Shown piece by piece: positions 34,601-46,551 of a stretch of 64,000 nucleotides of DNA. The translations under genes were made by a program, and so were the position numbers. Location of the stretch: the NCBI GenBank assembly GCA_015698045.1, contig BLAL01000228.1, forward strand, positions 1,353,001-1,417,000, in the 5' to 3' direction. Within the stretch, counting starts at the first letter, position 1, and every line of letters begins with the position of its first letter. The notes under the pieces are model-generated. The model made no database searches, had not been told where the DNA came from, and was given only the letters and a program-made list of their open reading frames with translations. The DNA is from Rhizophagus clarus. Lineage: Eukaryota > Glomeromycota > Glomeromycetes > Glomerales > Glomeraceae.

Positions 34601-35514
34601 TCGAAAAAAAAAAAAAATTATTTTGGAACTTACGGTGCCGAATAAGTTATCCATTTTATCGACGCAGTATCTTGTTTATAACAAGTATATAAAAATCCAC
34701 CATCATCATAAGGACTCTTTGTAATTTTATTATTCGTACATGAACCATTAAAATTATCAAACGTTGTTATGCTACGAAAATAAATAGATAGTTAATCAAA
34801 AAGGAATGAAATAAAATTTTAATAAAACGTCACTTACTTTTTTGTTACACCATTAAAATCAACAATTCTACTACATAATTCATTTGATGTAGGTAAATTA
34901 CAATAATATGTAAGAAGAATATATTTTTTTGACAAAGCATATATTGCAATATTATCTAACAAAACATTTGTTGGTGGTATTACTGGTACAGATGCTGGTT
35001 CTCCTGGTGTTACTTCTCCTGGGGTACCTCGTTGTACATCAGCCAGATCTGCATTTCCTGGTACTTCTCCTCCTGATGGCGTCCCATTCCCTTCATTATT
35101 GGAACTCCCGTTGTTACCATTATTATTATTATCCCTACGACTATTACTTATTCCATTATTTGAATCATCAATTTCCCCTCCATTATTGTCGTTATTCTTA
35201 CGTTGAAATGGAGTAGTTAATGAAACAACTCTACAAAAATTATCTTGAGGTATGTCATTAAGATCTAATTTTTCTACAGTGCCGTCAGGTTTTACTAATC
35301 TTAAAAGTAATGTTGGTTCATAACAATTATCTAATTGAGATTGTTTAACGAAGCGAAGAATTAGACTACCATCAGTAAATGAATCACCCTGAAGTGCTGA
35401 TAAATCTGGTTCTGTCTCCTGATATGTTATTTCAGGAAGTGAATTTGTTATATCTATTATTATAAAAAATAATAATAGAACAAACGTTATTAATGATAAT
35501 TTTGGGTTATACAT
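31669..35514 (-). CDS. Large membrane protein with extracellular N-terminal part (8 exons, 1087 aa)
   Basis: Exons complement(34838..35514, 34634..34771, 33870..34546, 33406..33783, 33285..33311, 32863..33216, 32559..32772, 31669..32467) join in a single open frame; all introns are GT-AG and one exon is only 27 nt. Residues 1-25 look like a signal peptide (LSLITFVLLLFFIIIDI). The lumenal or extracellular part, to about residue 750, is rich in Asn, Ser and Thr, with an Asn/Gly/Pro linker at about 105-165 and YGFAYSNDGI- and YTYTRKIYGI-like beta repeats. About six hydrophobic helices follow (for example FILIVIVIGSSLLLLLSFLL, NFLIIVFFPFILVDVVLDTL, FVILLFKIILFIYLMF), then a charged Glu/Thr-rich cytosolic tail ending KKRGEF. 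A TFIEDVPRLIIYALYQ helix recalls the E-x-x-P pattern of XK-related and similar membrane proteins; that is weak inference. Function unknown, perhaps a surface receptor or scaffold. Confidence 0.85.
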
Positions 35515-36875
35515 TATTTGATGATCGTATGAATTATTTATAAACGGAAGTTAAATAATTTTTTTACAAAAAAAAAAAAAAAAAGTTAAAAAAAAAAATA
35601 TATATATATATGAAATATTGAGATAATTTGTTAAAATAACACTATTTTTTGATTGTAATTAAATATATATTTGATTTCTTTTCTTTTTTTATATTGTGCT
35701 GTTAAAGTCTCGATTTTTTTAAGAACGAAAAAAATTTTTTACGAGATTTTTTTTTTATTATAGTTATAAAGCAAGTGGGAAAAAGGAAAATAAAGGGTAA
35801 CTGAAACAAGATCTCGAGACAAATCTCGGGAACTTCATCGGTATATAAAACTGAGGATTTCATGGCTTTTAAATGAATTCGTGAACGAGATCACGTGACA
35901 TGGAGATTTGGAAAAAAAAATATATATATCTATCTACAATTATTTATATAAGAAACAAGTATAATTATTTTATATTTTTTAATATAAATCACTCATTAAA
36001 AAAAAGTGAAAAAGAAAAAAAGTTTTTACAAAAATCATAAATTGCGTTTTATCCATCGATAAACTCGGTGTGTTTTTTTTTTTGAGTAACTCAATGATGA
36101 TTATGACATTCTAAATTTAATTTAATTTTTTGATACGCCAAATTTACATTTTTAGAATAATATTACATTTACGATTGATGCTTTTTTTGGTTTATTTTCA
36201 GAAATATAGTTTTATTTTGATATTAAAGTTTATCATTTAAAATAAATTTCGTACCTAAAAATAAAAATAAAAAATAAAAAATAGATGACCAAATGATAAA
36301 AAAGGAGTCGATCTTCACGTCCCGGTTATTTCCGAAAATTCGATAATTAAAAGCTTATCGAATTTCATTGTAACTAACCTAAAAAATTTATTGCATTAAT
36401 GCATCAATGACGGATTTATTTTTTATTTATAAATCTCATATTGAGTTAGGTAAACCTTTTTTTGATTTATCCAAAAATGTATAAACATTTAATACTTTTA
36501 GTCGATTATGTATATATAAAATCGCTTATAATAAAAATTATTTATTATAAATTAAATATCATCGGAGTTAGAGACGAGTTGTAAATGTATTTATTTGGAC
36601 ATAAAATTATCATTAAAGTAAACAAAAATGCTAAACTAAGGGAAATGAAGAGATGAACCACGTGATGAATATATAATTCATATGAAACTACCACGATTGG
36701 GAATAATCAATCAAACCAGTTTTAACGGTTCCCGATTATATTAACCAGTAAAAATTTGTGATCAAGATGTAGATCGAACGATTCGAATGCATAAGACGCA
36801 ATTGTGCGTTATTTCCTATATCGGAATGGACGATAACTGTGAACGGGCAGATAACGGGCCTTCTTGCGTTATACT
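35515..36875. other. Intergenic, nothing recognised
   Basis: Upstream flank of the membrane-protein gene. It begins with A-runs and an AT-repeat; GATCTCGAGACAAATCTCG near 35810 is a short palindromic word. No gene seen. Confidence 0.5.
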
Positions 36876-37736
36876 ATATAAATTTGAATTATTATTAAGA
36901 GGAAATCGAAATGGATTTACTCATGAATTTTACATTCATTAAAATAAATGGAAAAGAAGAAATTCTTGGATGTAATCTGATAGTATGGATATCTTCTGAT
37001 GGTTGTGTAACTTAAGAGAATTTGTCTTTACTTTTTAAAACAATCTTTAAAGTTATAATAAATGCAAATTATGCATTGGATTATAGCGATTTGGCATATT
37101 TTGGAACTGGACCGAATTTCTTATGCAACGTTATTTCTACACTTTTATTATTAAAATTACAGTATATTATTTTAATATTTTAATGCTTTTAAATATAATA
37201 TTAAAATTTTTTTTTTTTTTGAAAAAAAAAAAAAATCAGTGTAATCATATGAAATCCTGAAAATATTTATATAAATACAATAAACATTATAAACATTTAA
37301 AGTAAAATTATAAAATTCATAAATTCATTATTATTGAAACATAAATAAAAATTTTAATAGATGATTATTAAAGTTGTAAGTTTCACATGAGTGGATAGTA
37401 GGTAAATAGAACTTAGTTAAAAGTACGAATATAGTTATAATTTAGTGACATCAAATTTTAGATATAGGTCATTTTAATAAAACGTTAAATTTTGTTGACG
37501 CAGCATTGATCGGCTAGAATTATATAGAGAATATTGCCAGGATTAATGAAAATCTGGCTGAACTCAGACGGTCGGACCCGCAATTTGACAATGATCTTAA
37601 GTTCTTTTAGAATATTTTCAAATCCAGATAAGATTCGAGATTTTGATGTGACCTGCCGTAAAAAGCTAGTCATGACAAAAGGAGTTGCTGATTTTCAATA
37701 GAAGGTTATAAGGTATTTCAAGTAATGAGGAGATAA
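36876..37736 (+). pseudogene. Fragmented BTB-TLDc relic
   Basis: YKFELLLRGNRNGFT at about 36880 matches the start of the TLDc core. A deletion then removes the PKKFHELCD..NTV part, and TFIKINGKEEILG follows in another frame. NANYALDY near 37065-37085 matches the NANRALDY/DYALW segment, and IEGYKVFQVMRR-stop at about 37695-37735 is the domain end. Stops and frameshifts separate the pieces, and about 500 bp of unrelated sequence lies between the last two. No BTB exon precedes it. Closest in wording to the intact copy at 38336. Confidence 0.75.
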
Positions 37737-38046
37737 TGTAATTATGATAAAGAGATGTTAAACTTTAAAGATAATATTTATTTTACTTTTATATTCTTTT
37801 TATTGCAAGGAAAATAAAATTTTAAATATATAATTAATAAAAAAAAATAAACCTAAATTTATCTTTTTAACGATTATTAATCATGTTTGCGGTTTCGCTC
37901 GTTGTTAAAGGTGAAAGAAAATTTTTATTTATAATAATTATGGTGATGGGCCTAATAACGTTACATTTTTAAAGTAACGATATTCTTGATAAATACAATT
38001 CTTAGGGTCTGATATGATTTTTTTTTTTTTAAAATAAGATGTACGG

Positions 38047-38160
38047 TACAGCCAGAACTCGATATAACGCACTTTCTAGTTCATCATACAGTATGTTCAT
38101 ATATAAAAGTAAAATCTTAAAAATCACTTTATCCCGAAATTCGTTATATCGTATTATCTT
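38047..38160. repeat. Possible decayed pogo-like MITE end
   Basis: CAGCCAGAACTCGATATAACG at 38047 resembles the CAGTCAAAGCTCGTTATA end of the MITE at 4287, and CGAAATTCGTTATATCGTAT near 38135 is its partial reverse complement. A clean right terminus and TA pair were not found, so this is at best a truncated element. Confidence 0.35.
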
Positions 38161-38335
38161 GATTTTGATCAACATTAATTTTGTTTACCTACTCTTGTTA
38201 AAACAAGCCGCAGATTGTGCAGATTAGGAATATGGAGTAACGTATTTAACGTAGTACAAGTACTGATATATAAATTTGGTCGTGCATGAAAAATATTTGT
38301 CCCTTTCACGACTGAAAACTTTTCTTTTAATAAAA

Positions 38336-39876
38336 ATGTCTGTCCAATTTTTCACGAAATTAAGTCAAAATTATATTGAATTATTAAAAGATGATGAATA
38401 TTATGATATTACAATTGAAGTTGGAGAAGATCCTAACGTAAAAATATTTCGTGCTCACATGAATATTTTATGTTACCGTTCTCCATATTTACGACGAATT
38501 TTAGCTTCCAATAAAAAGAACAATGATAATAGTTTGGCTCATATTAAATTACCAAATATTTCATCAGAAATATTTCAAATAATTTTAGAGTAAGTTATAA
38601 ACTTTATTAATATACTTATAACGAATAATATAATTACTAATATTTAATAAATTCTTTATAATATAGATATATTTATGGTGGTGTTCTTTCATTAAATATC
38701 AATGAAACTTTAGATTTTCTTAAGATTTTAGCAGCAGCAGACAAACTTCATCTTCAAGAATTAGTTGATTATTTACAAAAATATTTAATTAAAAATAAAT
38801 TAGAATGGGTAGAACAAAATTTTGGGTTTACTGAACAAGTTAGTTCACAATCTAATAATTTGTTAGAACTTCAAGAATTTTGTACAAATTTGATGGCACA
38901 ATCTCCTGAAAAAATATTTAAATCATTTGATTTCACTTCACTTTCTGAAAAATCTTTAATTTCACTTCTTAAAAGGGATGATTTACAAATGAACGAAATT
39001 GAAGTATGGGAGCATGTATTAAAATGGGGTCTTGCACAAAATCAAACTCTCACTCCAGATCCTAAAACTTGGTCAGATGATGACTTCAAATCAATGAAAA
39101 ATATTTTACAAAATTGTTTGCCTTTAATTAGATTTTTTAGTTTATCATCTAGAGAATTCGCACAAGAAGTTCGACCATATAAAAAACTCTTGGATCAACA
39201 ACTTTATGAAGATTTATTAAATTCCTATTTGGATCCTGGTAGCGTGTCAAATATCAACATTTTAGGTCCAAGAAAATTTAAGATTAATGAAAGTAAAATC
39301 GTTGATTCACCAATTATTGATTCGCAAATTGTCGATTCTAACATTATTTCAACTGTTTCAAAATGGGTTGATAAAGTGGTTATTAATGATGATAATTATA
39401 GAGAATTATATTTACCATATAAATTTGAATTATTATTAAGAGGAAGTCGAGATGGTTTTACTCCTAAAACATTTCATGACTTGTGTGATGGGAAACCTAA
39501 TACTGTTACATTCATTAAAGTAAAGGGAACCGAAGAAATTCTTGGTGGATATAATCCTGTGAAATGGGAAACTACAGGCAATTGGTGTAATACTAATGAA
39601 AGTTTCATTTTCTCTTTTAAAAATAAAAATATTAAAGATGCAATTTTAAGTAATGTAATAGATGCAAATCGTGCATTAGATTATAGCCCTATTTGTGGTC
39701 CGCAATTTGGAGTTGATCTTAATATAAATTCTTATAATAGAGGTTCAAATTCAAATGTGTTTACAGATTTTAGTGTAATTTGTTGTAAAAAGAAGTATTA
39801 TGAAAAAAAGATAAGAAATACTGAAGATGATTTTTCAATAGAAGATTATGAAGTATTTCAAATCTTAAGAAAATAA
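38336..39876 (+). CDS. BTB-BACK-TLDc protein, copy 3 (intact, 2 exons)
   Basis: Exons 38336-38589 and 38667-39876 give 487 aa. Here the acceptor is ATATAG and the junction codon is GA|A, still Glu-Tyr-Ile-Tyr. BTB: DDEYYDITIEVGEDPNVKIF; BACK: EIEVWEHVLKWGLAQNQ; TLDc: FELLLRGSRDGFTPKTFHDL, ending EVFQILRK. It has extra residues before the TLDc (an IVDSPIIDSQIVDSNII repeat) and a longer SYNRGSNSNVF loop, making it the longest copy. Unlike copies at 58.5-63 kb it lacks the T-run/A-run block before the ATG, having TTTTAATAAAA instead. Its left neighbour is a relic of the same family. Confidence 0.92.
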
Positions 39877-40259
39877 ATGTAATTAATTTTTAGTTAATAT
39901 ACAATATGAGTATGTTATGGAAATATTTATGGTTGTTATGATTCTTTAAAATGAATTTGATAGCATTTCAATATTAACTTCTTTATTTAAAATATATTAA
40001 GATATAATAATAATAAAAAATAATAATAAATTACATCATTTATAATATAAATAAGTAATAGAGATTTGTTATAAACGCATTAATAAACATTATATATGAA
40101 ATGAAAAAAAAATTGCGAATTTAAATCTTAATATATATATATATCTTTGCTATAAATAATATCTTAGATTCTAACTTCTTTGCATTGTTTTTCTTCTAAT
40201 AACGAAGAAATCTGATAAAAAATAAAGTATACTTCGCTCCTGCAGAATAACGCAATATC

Positions 40260-42919
40260 TTAACTACTACAATTATATGGATAATTGGTTTTAATACGTT
40301 TTCCTACATTAATTTAATTAAAAGAAAAATTAAATAATGACGTAAATATTAAAATAAAAATCAAGGCGGATAAATATTTACCATTATTGTCACGAGATTC
40401 AATATCCAAAAGTACTACATTGTTTTTCCTTTTTGAAGAAGTCGAAAATTTTTGAATCGTAGAACTTAAATATTGTGATGATGAATTAATAACAAAATTA
40501 ATAAATTCAAATAGTTAGTTGTCATTTATAAACATTATTATTTTTAAATACCTTTCAGTATTTATATCAAGTTCAAACTCCGTTGAAATATAATGAGAGG
40601 TTGAAGAATTTCGAATCGTAGACAAACTAAACAAACAAATTATTAACTCAAACAATTAGTTGTATCATCTATAAACAAAAAATATTTTTTTTTTGTTATT
40701 TTAGGTACCTTTTAATGTCCGCATGAAGTGTGATATACTTAGAATCTAATGAATAAAGAAAAAAACATATATTTATAAAATGTGTGATATTTTTAAATCA
40801 CAATCAACTTTTTTAGTGATGGATAATTTATTTGTTACCTGATGAAATCGTTGAACATGAACTGATGGACGAAATTATAGCACTTAATGGCCTACTTGTA
40901 TAAATGGCATCTGAATGCTGTTTTTCGGCAAATTCAGGTCCAATCTTCTTTGATTCTATCAGTTCCATCCTTTTATCTTCAGCTTTATAAAACTCTAATA
41001 CGTTCTTGCCTCTAAATGCCCAAACACCAAAAGTTAAACGAATTTCCTTTATAGAAGGTCTTTTTTTGGGATCAAGGTCCCAACAACTTTTCATTAAATT
41101 AGCATAACATTCTGGTGTATCTTCTGTAATTTTGGGTCGTACTCCATCAAGAATTTTATAAACAAGATGAATATCGTGTTTAACATTAGCAAAAGGTTTA
41201 CAACCAGTTGTAAGTTCCCACATAATCATACCCAAACTATAAATATCAGCTTCTTTAGTAAATTTAGACCCTTTAAAGATTTCTGGCGCAATATAAGGTA
41301 TTACTCCGTATATTTCATTATTTGATGATTTATTATTCGCAGCTTGTGATAATCCTAGATCCCCAATTTTCCATTGATAATTTTTAAGATATCTATCATT
41401 ATGTGAATCAAACAATATGTTCCCACTGTGGAAGTCTCGATGCATAAATTTTTTTTTATGAATATTTTCAAGTCTAAAATAAAAAAAAAAGATAAATAAC
41501 CTAAATTAAAGAATATGATTGATGAATTTAAAATAAAAATACCCCTCTGAAATTTGCCATAAAATAAGCGGTTTTTGTTTATTCCATGTAATTTTTGTAA
41601 AATTCTTTTGTAAATACTTATGTAAATCTCCTTCTGACGCATATTTCATAACTATTACATAATCCTCCAATTTGGGATCTTTTGTAAGACCATAAGTACC
41701 GATAATATGGCTGTCATATCCAAAAAAACAATGTTGTATCGAATTTAACTGTTGATTGTTGAAATTTAAAGATTAAATTAATAAGAAATTATTGTAGTAA
41801 TTTCATATTCAAAATATTTACCTCACTTAAAAAGTATTTGCTATCATTTTTAGAATTATCAAATCGTTTTAAAATGACAGTTTCATTTTTATTTAACCAA
41901 GTTGCTTTATATATAATGCCATATCCCCCTTTTGTTATTTCTTCTACATCTTTAAACTGAGAATATGGTATCCACTTAATGGCTTTAAAACTATAGCCTT
42001 TATTAAAGATAGGCCTTAATATTCTTGTTGACTCAAAATATTTATCAAATTTTTTTATAGTTTTTGCAAATTTAGCTACCTTTAATTTATTCAAACTATC
42101 ATAGGTAATATTATTAAAAACGAAATCATCAAAATCAAAATCGATATTTATAAGCGATATTCTTTTGCATTTTTTACATTGAGATTGACATGCAGGGCCA
42201 AAAATAATATTGGTTGTTAGACAATATCTACATCCAACATAAACTACAAGACAATAGGTACAATGTTTTTGACAATCTGATGCAAATTTTAACTTTGAAT
42301 CACATAGTACACAGAAACCATTATTATACCACAATGGTAAGTAAAGAATTGAAATTTGCTTTTTAACCAAGGTTGATTCTATCCATCCGGATGAAATTAG
42401 ATAACAATCTGAACATAATCTGTGTTCCCATGTAGTCCGTATAGACCATGAATCTGTCCCTAGATATAATAATTTTCCACATAATTTACAATATTTTTCG
42501 CTTTCAATTACTTTGTGATATTGAGTGGAATCTTGACAGTAACCAAAACCATAATTACGAATTTGTTTGAAATATAAAATTCTCAAGCAATTTCTACAGC
42601 ATTCTTGAATACTTTGTGGTACTTTTTTCCTATTTATTTTATGTTCGTTACATTCCAAGTCCATTGTGTAAATATATACGTCCAAGTACGTATTGTCATC
42701 AGTTATATCATTATCAGCTATATCACTAATATATCGTGATAAACAGTTTTTGCAATATCTTTGGCCACTACATAGAAGAGTCTTAATATATTTTTCTCCG
42801 CAATAAATACAATTTGTATCATATTCATCAAAAGAAATAAATTCAATCTTTATAGGACTGGATTTTAATCTTGGCGTTGGGTTAAATGAATTTTCATCAT
42901 TTATACTTACAACTTCCAT
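40260..42919 (-). CDS. Kinase with long cysteine-rich N-terminus (7 exons, 725 aa)
   Basis: Exons complement(41822..42919, 41543..41748, 40839..41473, 40709..40745, 40552..40626, 40382..40464, 40260..40303) join in one frame. Residues 1 to about 270 hold a series of C-x2-C pairs (CIYCGEKY, YCKNC, CCRNC, YCKLCGK, CSDC, FCVLC, HCTYC, CRYC, QCKKC), suggesting several zinc ribbons. The kinase follows: KAIKWIPYSQFKDVEEITKG, GYGIIYKATW, VILKRF, then HRDFHSGNILF with catalytic Asp at about 448, DLG for DFG, YIAPEIFKG and RPSIKE. The C-terminal tail (AIYTSRPLS, STSHYISTEFELDINT, SSKRKNNVVLLDIESRD, GKRIKTNYPYNCSS) is spread over small exons of 37-83 nt. Probably a TKL-like serine/threonine or dual-specificity kinase; the Cys-rich part may bind a partner or metal. 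No inactivating change seen. Confidence 0.85.
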
Positions 42920-45900
42920 TTTATTATGTTAATTAACATAAGTTATGGAATTTGAATTTGTCCGTACTGTATTTATTTATACCCGAATTATGCATTGTTA
43001 GGAGTTTTAAAAAGAACTTTCTGCTGGTGATACGGAAATGTATTACGAGATTTTTCCATGGAATTTAAGAATTTATTATGGTTCTATGGAAAAGTCAGTT
43101 TTAAATTTAGTATTTTATTAAAGGACAAATGTATAACAATATTAATTTATCAGCTTTATTATTTTTACAAATTTAATTGTAAAATAAAAAGTACTTTTAA
43201 ATATTGTATAAATTATTTATTAAACATTCAACACAGAAGAAAACGATGGAAACAAAAACAAAGCGAAATTAACGAGAAAGGAAACGGAAACCAAAAATGG
43301 TCAATAAAGGACTTTTTTTTTACAATGAAAACAATAAATTTGTACGACAAATTAAGGTGTATAGTCTTTTTTAGAATTTCATTCCAAAGCTTGCTATATT
43401 GAACTCTACGCTATATTTTTTTTTTTAAAAAATAAAAGAAAAAAAAAACATCTGCTTTTTGTTATATTACATCTTTTGATACCGTTTGCTCTTGTGCTAC
43501 TTTATTGTTAACCATCAAGTAAACAAATTTGCTGCAAAAAATTGATTTTTGTCGATCATAATTTTCTTTGTTCTTCGACAAAGAATTGAATAGAAAAAAA
43601 AAAAAAAAAAAGAATAAAATAAATGTGCACTTTTCTAAAAAGAATTAGATATTTTAAATTTTATTTTATTTATAAGCAATTATGCTGATTATTCATTCGC
43701 TCATTTTAATAAAATCAATTTTTATAGCAATAGGAATTATTACTATAAAATATTTTACACGGCTTTATTTAGTTTTTTTAGAAAATGAATAAGTTATTTT
43801 TTTTTTATAAATTATTAATTACAAATTGCAACAGGTAAATAGATTAAATTGAAGTTTTAACCAAAAAAATTTATTGATCATTTTTGGCTAAATTATTCTG
43901 ACCGATTACCAATATTTATACATGAATCTTTTTCAGAAAGTTCTATTATTTCACTTCATTAAATTTAGAATAGATATCTTTATTGCAAAAATTATGAAAC
44001 ATGGATATGTTAAATGTAAATAAATAGAGCTCCGAATGAGTAAGGGTCAATTCGGGTTGACCCGAAATATTTTGGTCACCCAAATTCATGATCAAGTATC
44101 ACAGTTTTGACCTGATGATTGCATGATTGACTCGTTAACCCGAAAAGAGAAAAATTATAAATGAAAAAATAAAATAATAATAATAATAATAATAAACCAG
44201 TTAAAACCCGTTTCTTTAAAGTTCTCAATAATCCGGGCTTGAAGAGTAATCCGGGATCAAATCGATTCAATTTGAGCCAATCCAGCCCAGTTCTTTAATA
44301 AAATAATGTTGAATAAACACTTTTTATTAAAGCAAATTTTTTAAAAAAACGGTAAAGAGATATTTTTTTATTAACACATCTAAAACGTTAGAAAACGTTA
44401 AATAACTTCGCTATTTATGAAAGTCAGACCAGTGTCATTTTAACATATAATACAAACAAACCTAAATAGAAAAAAAAAGAATTTATTTAAACATCCTTTT
44501 GTGGGTTAAAGCTTGTTTTAACGAGTTATTTACTCATTAATTTAATATTATGGAAACACTTGAAAACAATTTTGACTATATATTCATATTGAATAATGTC
44601 TAAGTATATTATAATAATGAATTCATATTTTTGACTCTTTCCATAAAAAATATAATAATATTAATAGTAATCTTTTTATAGTTTTTATGTAAAATAATAA
44701 AAGCCAAAAAACATTATCCTATTTAATTTTTCAAACGTAATTGCTAATGGCATCGATAAGTTCATAACTCTCCTGCAGATAATTGTTCTTCCTTTATTCG
44801 TTAATTGTTGAAATGTTACTGAAACAAAAGTTTTCGCATCACCTACATTTACCAAATGGCTAAAGAAAATAAGAGTAATAAGTAATTTTCTATCTTATAT
44901 AAATAAAAATATATAAATATATTAGTTGGCCTTACAAGTTTAAAGCAGCATTTGTGTACCAAAAGTCAAAATACATTCAAGTCAATTCCGCTTATATTTT
45001 TAGCATTCCATGTTAAAAGAATGTGATTCAAGTCCTGGATATACTTACTCATAAAACATCATCTTTCAGTTCTAATTCTAATTATCTCGCTAATTTTAAA
45101 GCATTTCAAATTGTCCATTATAAAGTTTCACGCATAATTCATCCTAAACGTACTTTCATAGTAAAGGCATTATATTTTGTTAGAATATAAGTAACAGGTA
45201 TAAGACATCGTTCATAATAAATAATTCATATAACCAAGTAACGAACCATTTAATTATATTTATATTTATTATTTTGCCTAATTATAAATTTATTTGCTTT
45301 AAAATACTTATCGTTATGTAAAAGAAAGGTTACGTATAATTCAACCAACAATGGTTTTCGGTAGCAATGTTTTGAATAATGCCTAAAAATATTAATACAA
45401 TTTCACTTTTATCATCATCACATCCAGTGTTTGAAATTCGATGTGTGGAATGTGCGCACGCACAAATTTTTAAAATTCCGCACATAACCAAAAATTTTTA
45501 TGTACGCTTTGCGCACATAAAAATTTTGTATTTCTTTAAACTTACCACTATTAAAACATTCACCGCACATCTTTTAAAAAACTGCGCACATAAAAACAAA
45601 TCATGTGCGCACTCTGCATATGATTTAAAATCTGAATTATCACATGCTAAATTATATTGTATTTTTTTTTTTTTCATTTGATTTGGTTTCAGGTACACCA
45701 ATTGTAAATTTTTAGGAATCAGAAATTTCACAACAAATGAGATTTGGAAATTCTGATTTATTTTTCGATGAAAAAAAATATGCGTATACCGTACTGCACT
45801 TCTGGAAAGTTCGACTCATGCAATTATTATTGGAGATTGCAGAAAAAAGTATAGTTGAAGAAATATTTTCGATCAAAATTTCTACGAAACGTACGGTCAA

Positions 45901-46551
45901 TTTTTTTAGTCAAATCATCTTGCTAAATTAAAATAAAATTTCTTATTTCTCACATTAATGTTAAGAAAATCCCGCGAATTTATTAAAACCATAAATAACA
46001 GCAGGTCTCATTTTTTAAAACAGCTCATTTTAAAACCAGTTAAGGATACTAATGGAAAATATAATATCTTTTATTAAAATAAATATTGCAATTTGCAACA
46101 CATGATTCGTACAAAATTGGTTTTTTGTGATAATCTATAAATATATATAAAGCTTGTTAAATAGAATCTATTGCTACTCTATAGTTAATGTTATTTAATT
46201 ATAACTCTATTTCCAAAAAATGTTGCATAAAGGTCTAGATATATCAATATTCCTTTTTTTACAGTCGAATTGTCATAAAGTTTGATGCATCCCAACAAAA
46301 TGTAGCACCAGTGCGCCACTACAAAAAGGTATATCCAACGCTTCTTCATTTTTACAATTTCTATTTAATCTATAGGACATTAACTTAAGATTGTGATCCA
46401 TCGAAGAATAAATTTTTTGTCGTTTGTACAATGTCTGACAAAGTCTATTTTTGCCGCAGTACATATACAACGCTTATTCTTTGACCACTTTCTATCGGTT
46501 ATTCATGCAAAAAGCTATTGATGCCATCCATAAACTTCTAACCACATCAGG
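42920..46551. other. Long non-coding stretch, few supported features
   Basis: 3.6 kb without a convincing gene; ORFs in it are homopolymer-rich. Around 44025-44290 the words GGGTCAATTCGGGTTGACCCG and TAATCCGGG recur, perhaps a worn mobile element. The repeat block at 45420-45640 is listed separately. Nothing else supported. Confidence 0.4.
45424..45640. repeat. GCGCACA-rich inverted-repeat block, possible MITE
   Basis: TGTGCGCAC, GCGCACATAAAAA, TGCGCACATAAAAAC and ATGTGCGCAC recur in both orientations within 200 bp, starting near CAGTGTTTGAAATTCG. This is the style of subterminal repeats in hAT-like MITEs. A matching right end and target duplication were not identified. Confidence 0.4.

Noticed and set aside
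34929..35216. Leu/Tyr-rich plus-strand ORF in the membrane-protein first exon
   Set aside because: Antisense translation of the Asn/Gly/Pro linker; it mimics a hydrophobic protein.
43058..43402. 114-residue plus-strand ORF upstream of the Cys-rich kinase
   Set aside because: Low-complexity Phe/Tyr/Lys composition, no motif, in an AT-rich flank.
44025..44290. Mobile element with CCGGG and GGGTTGACCCG words
   Set aside because: The possible inverted ends match poorly and no target duplication was found, so no element borders can be defended.
45379..45681. 100-residue ORF over the GCGCACA repeats
   Set aside because: Its apparent His/Cys content comes from translating the repeat block, not from a conserved protein.
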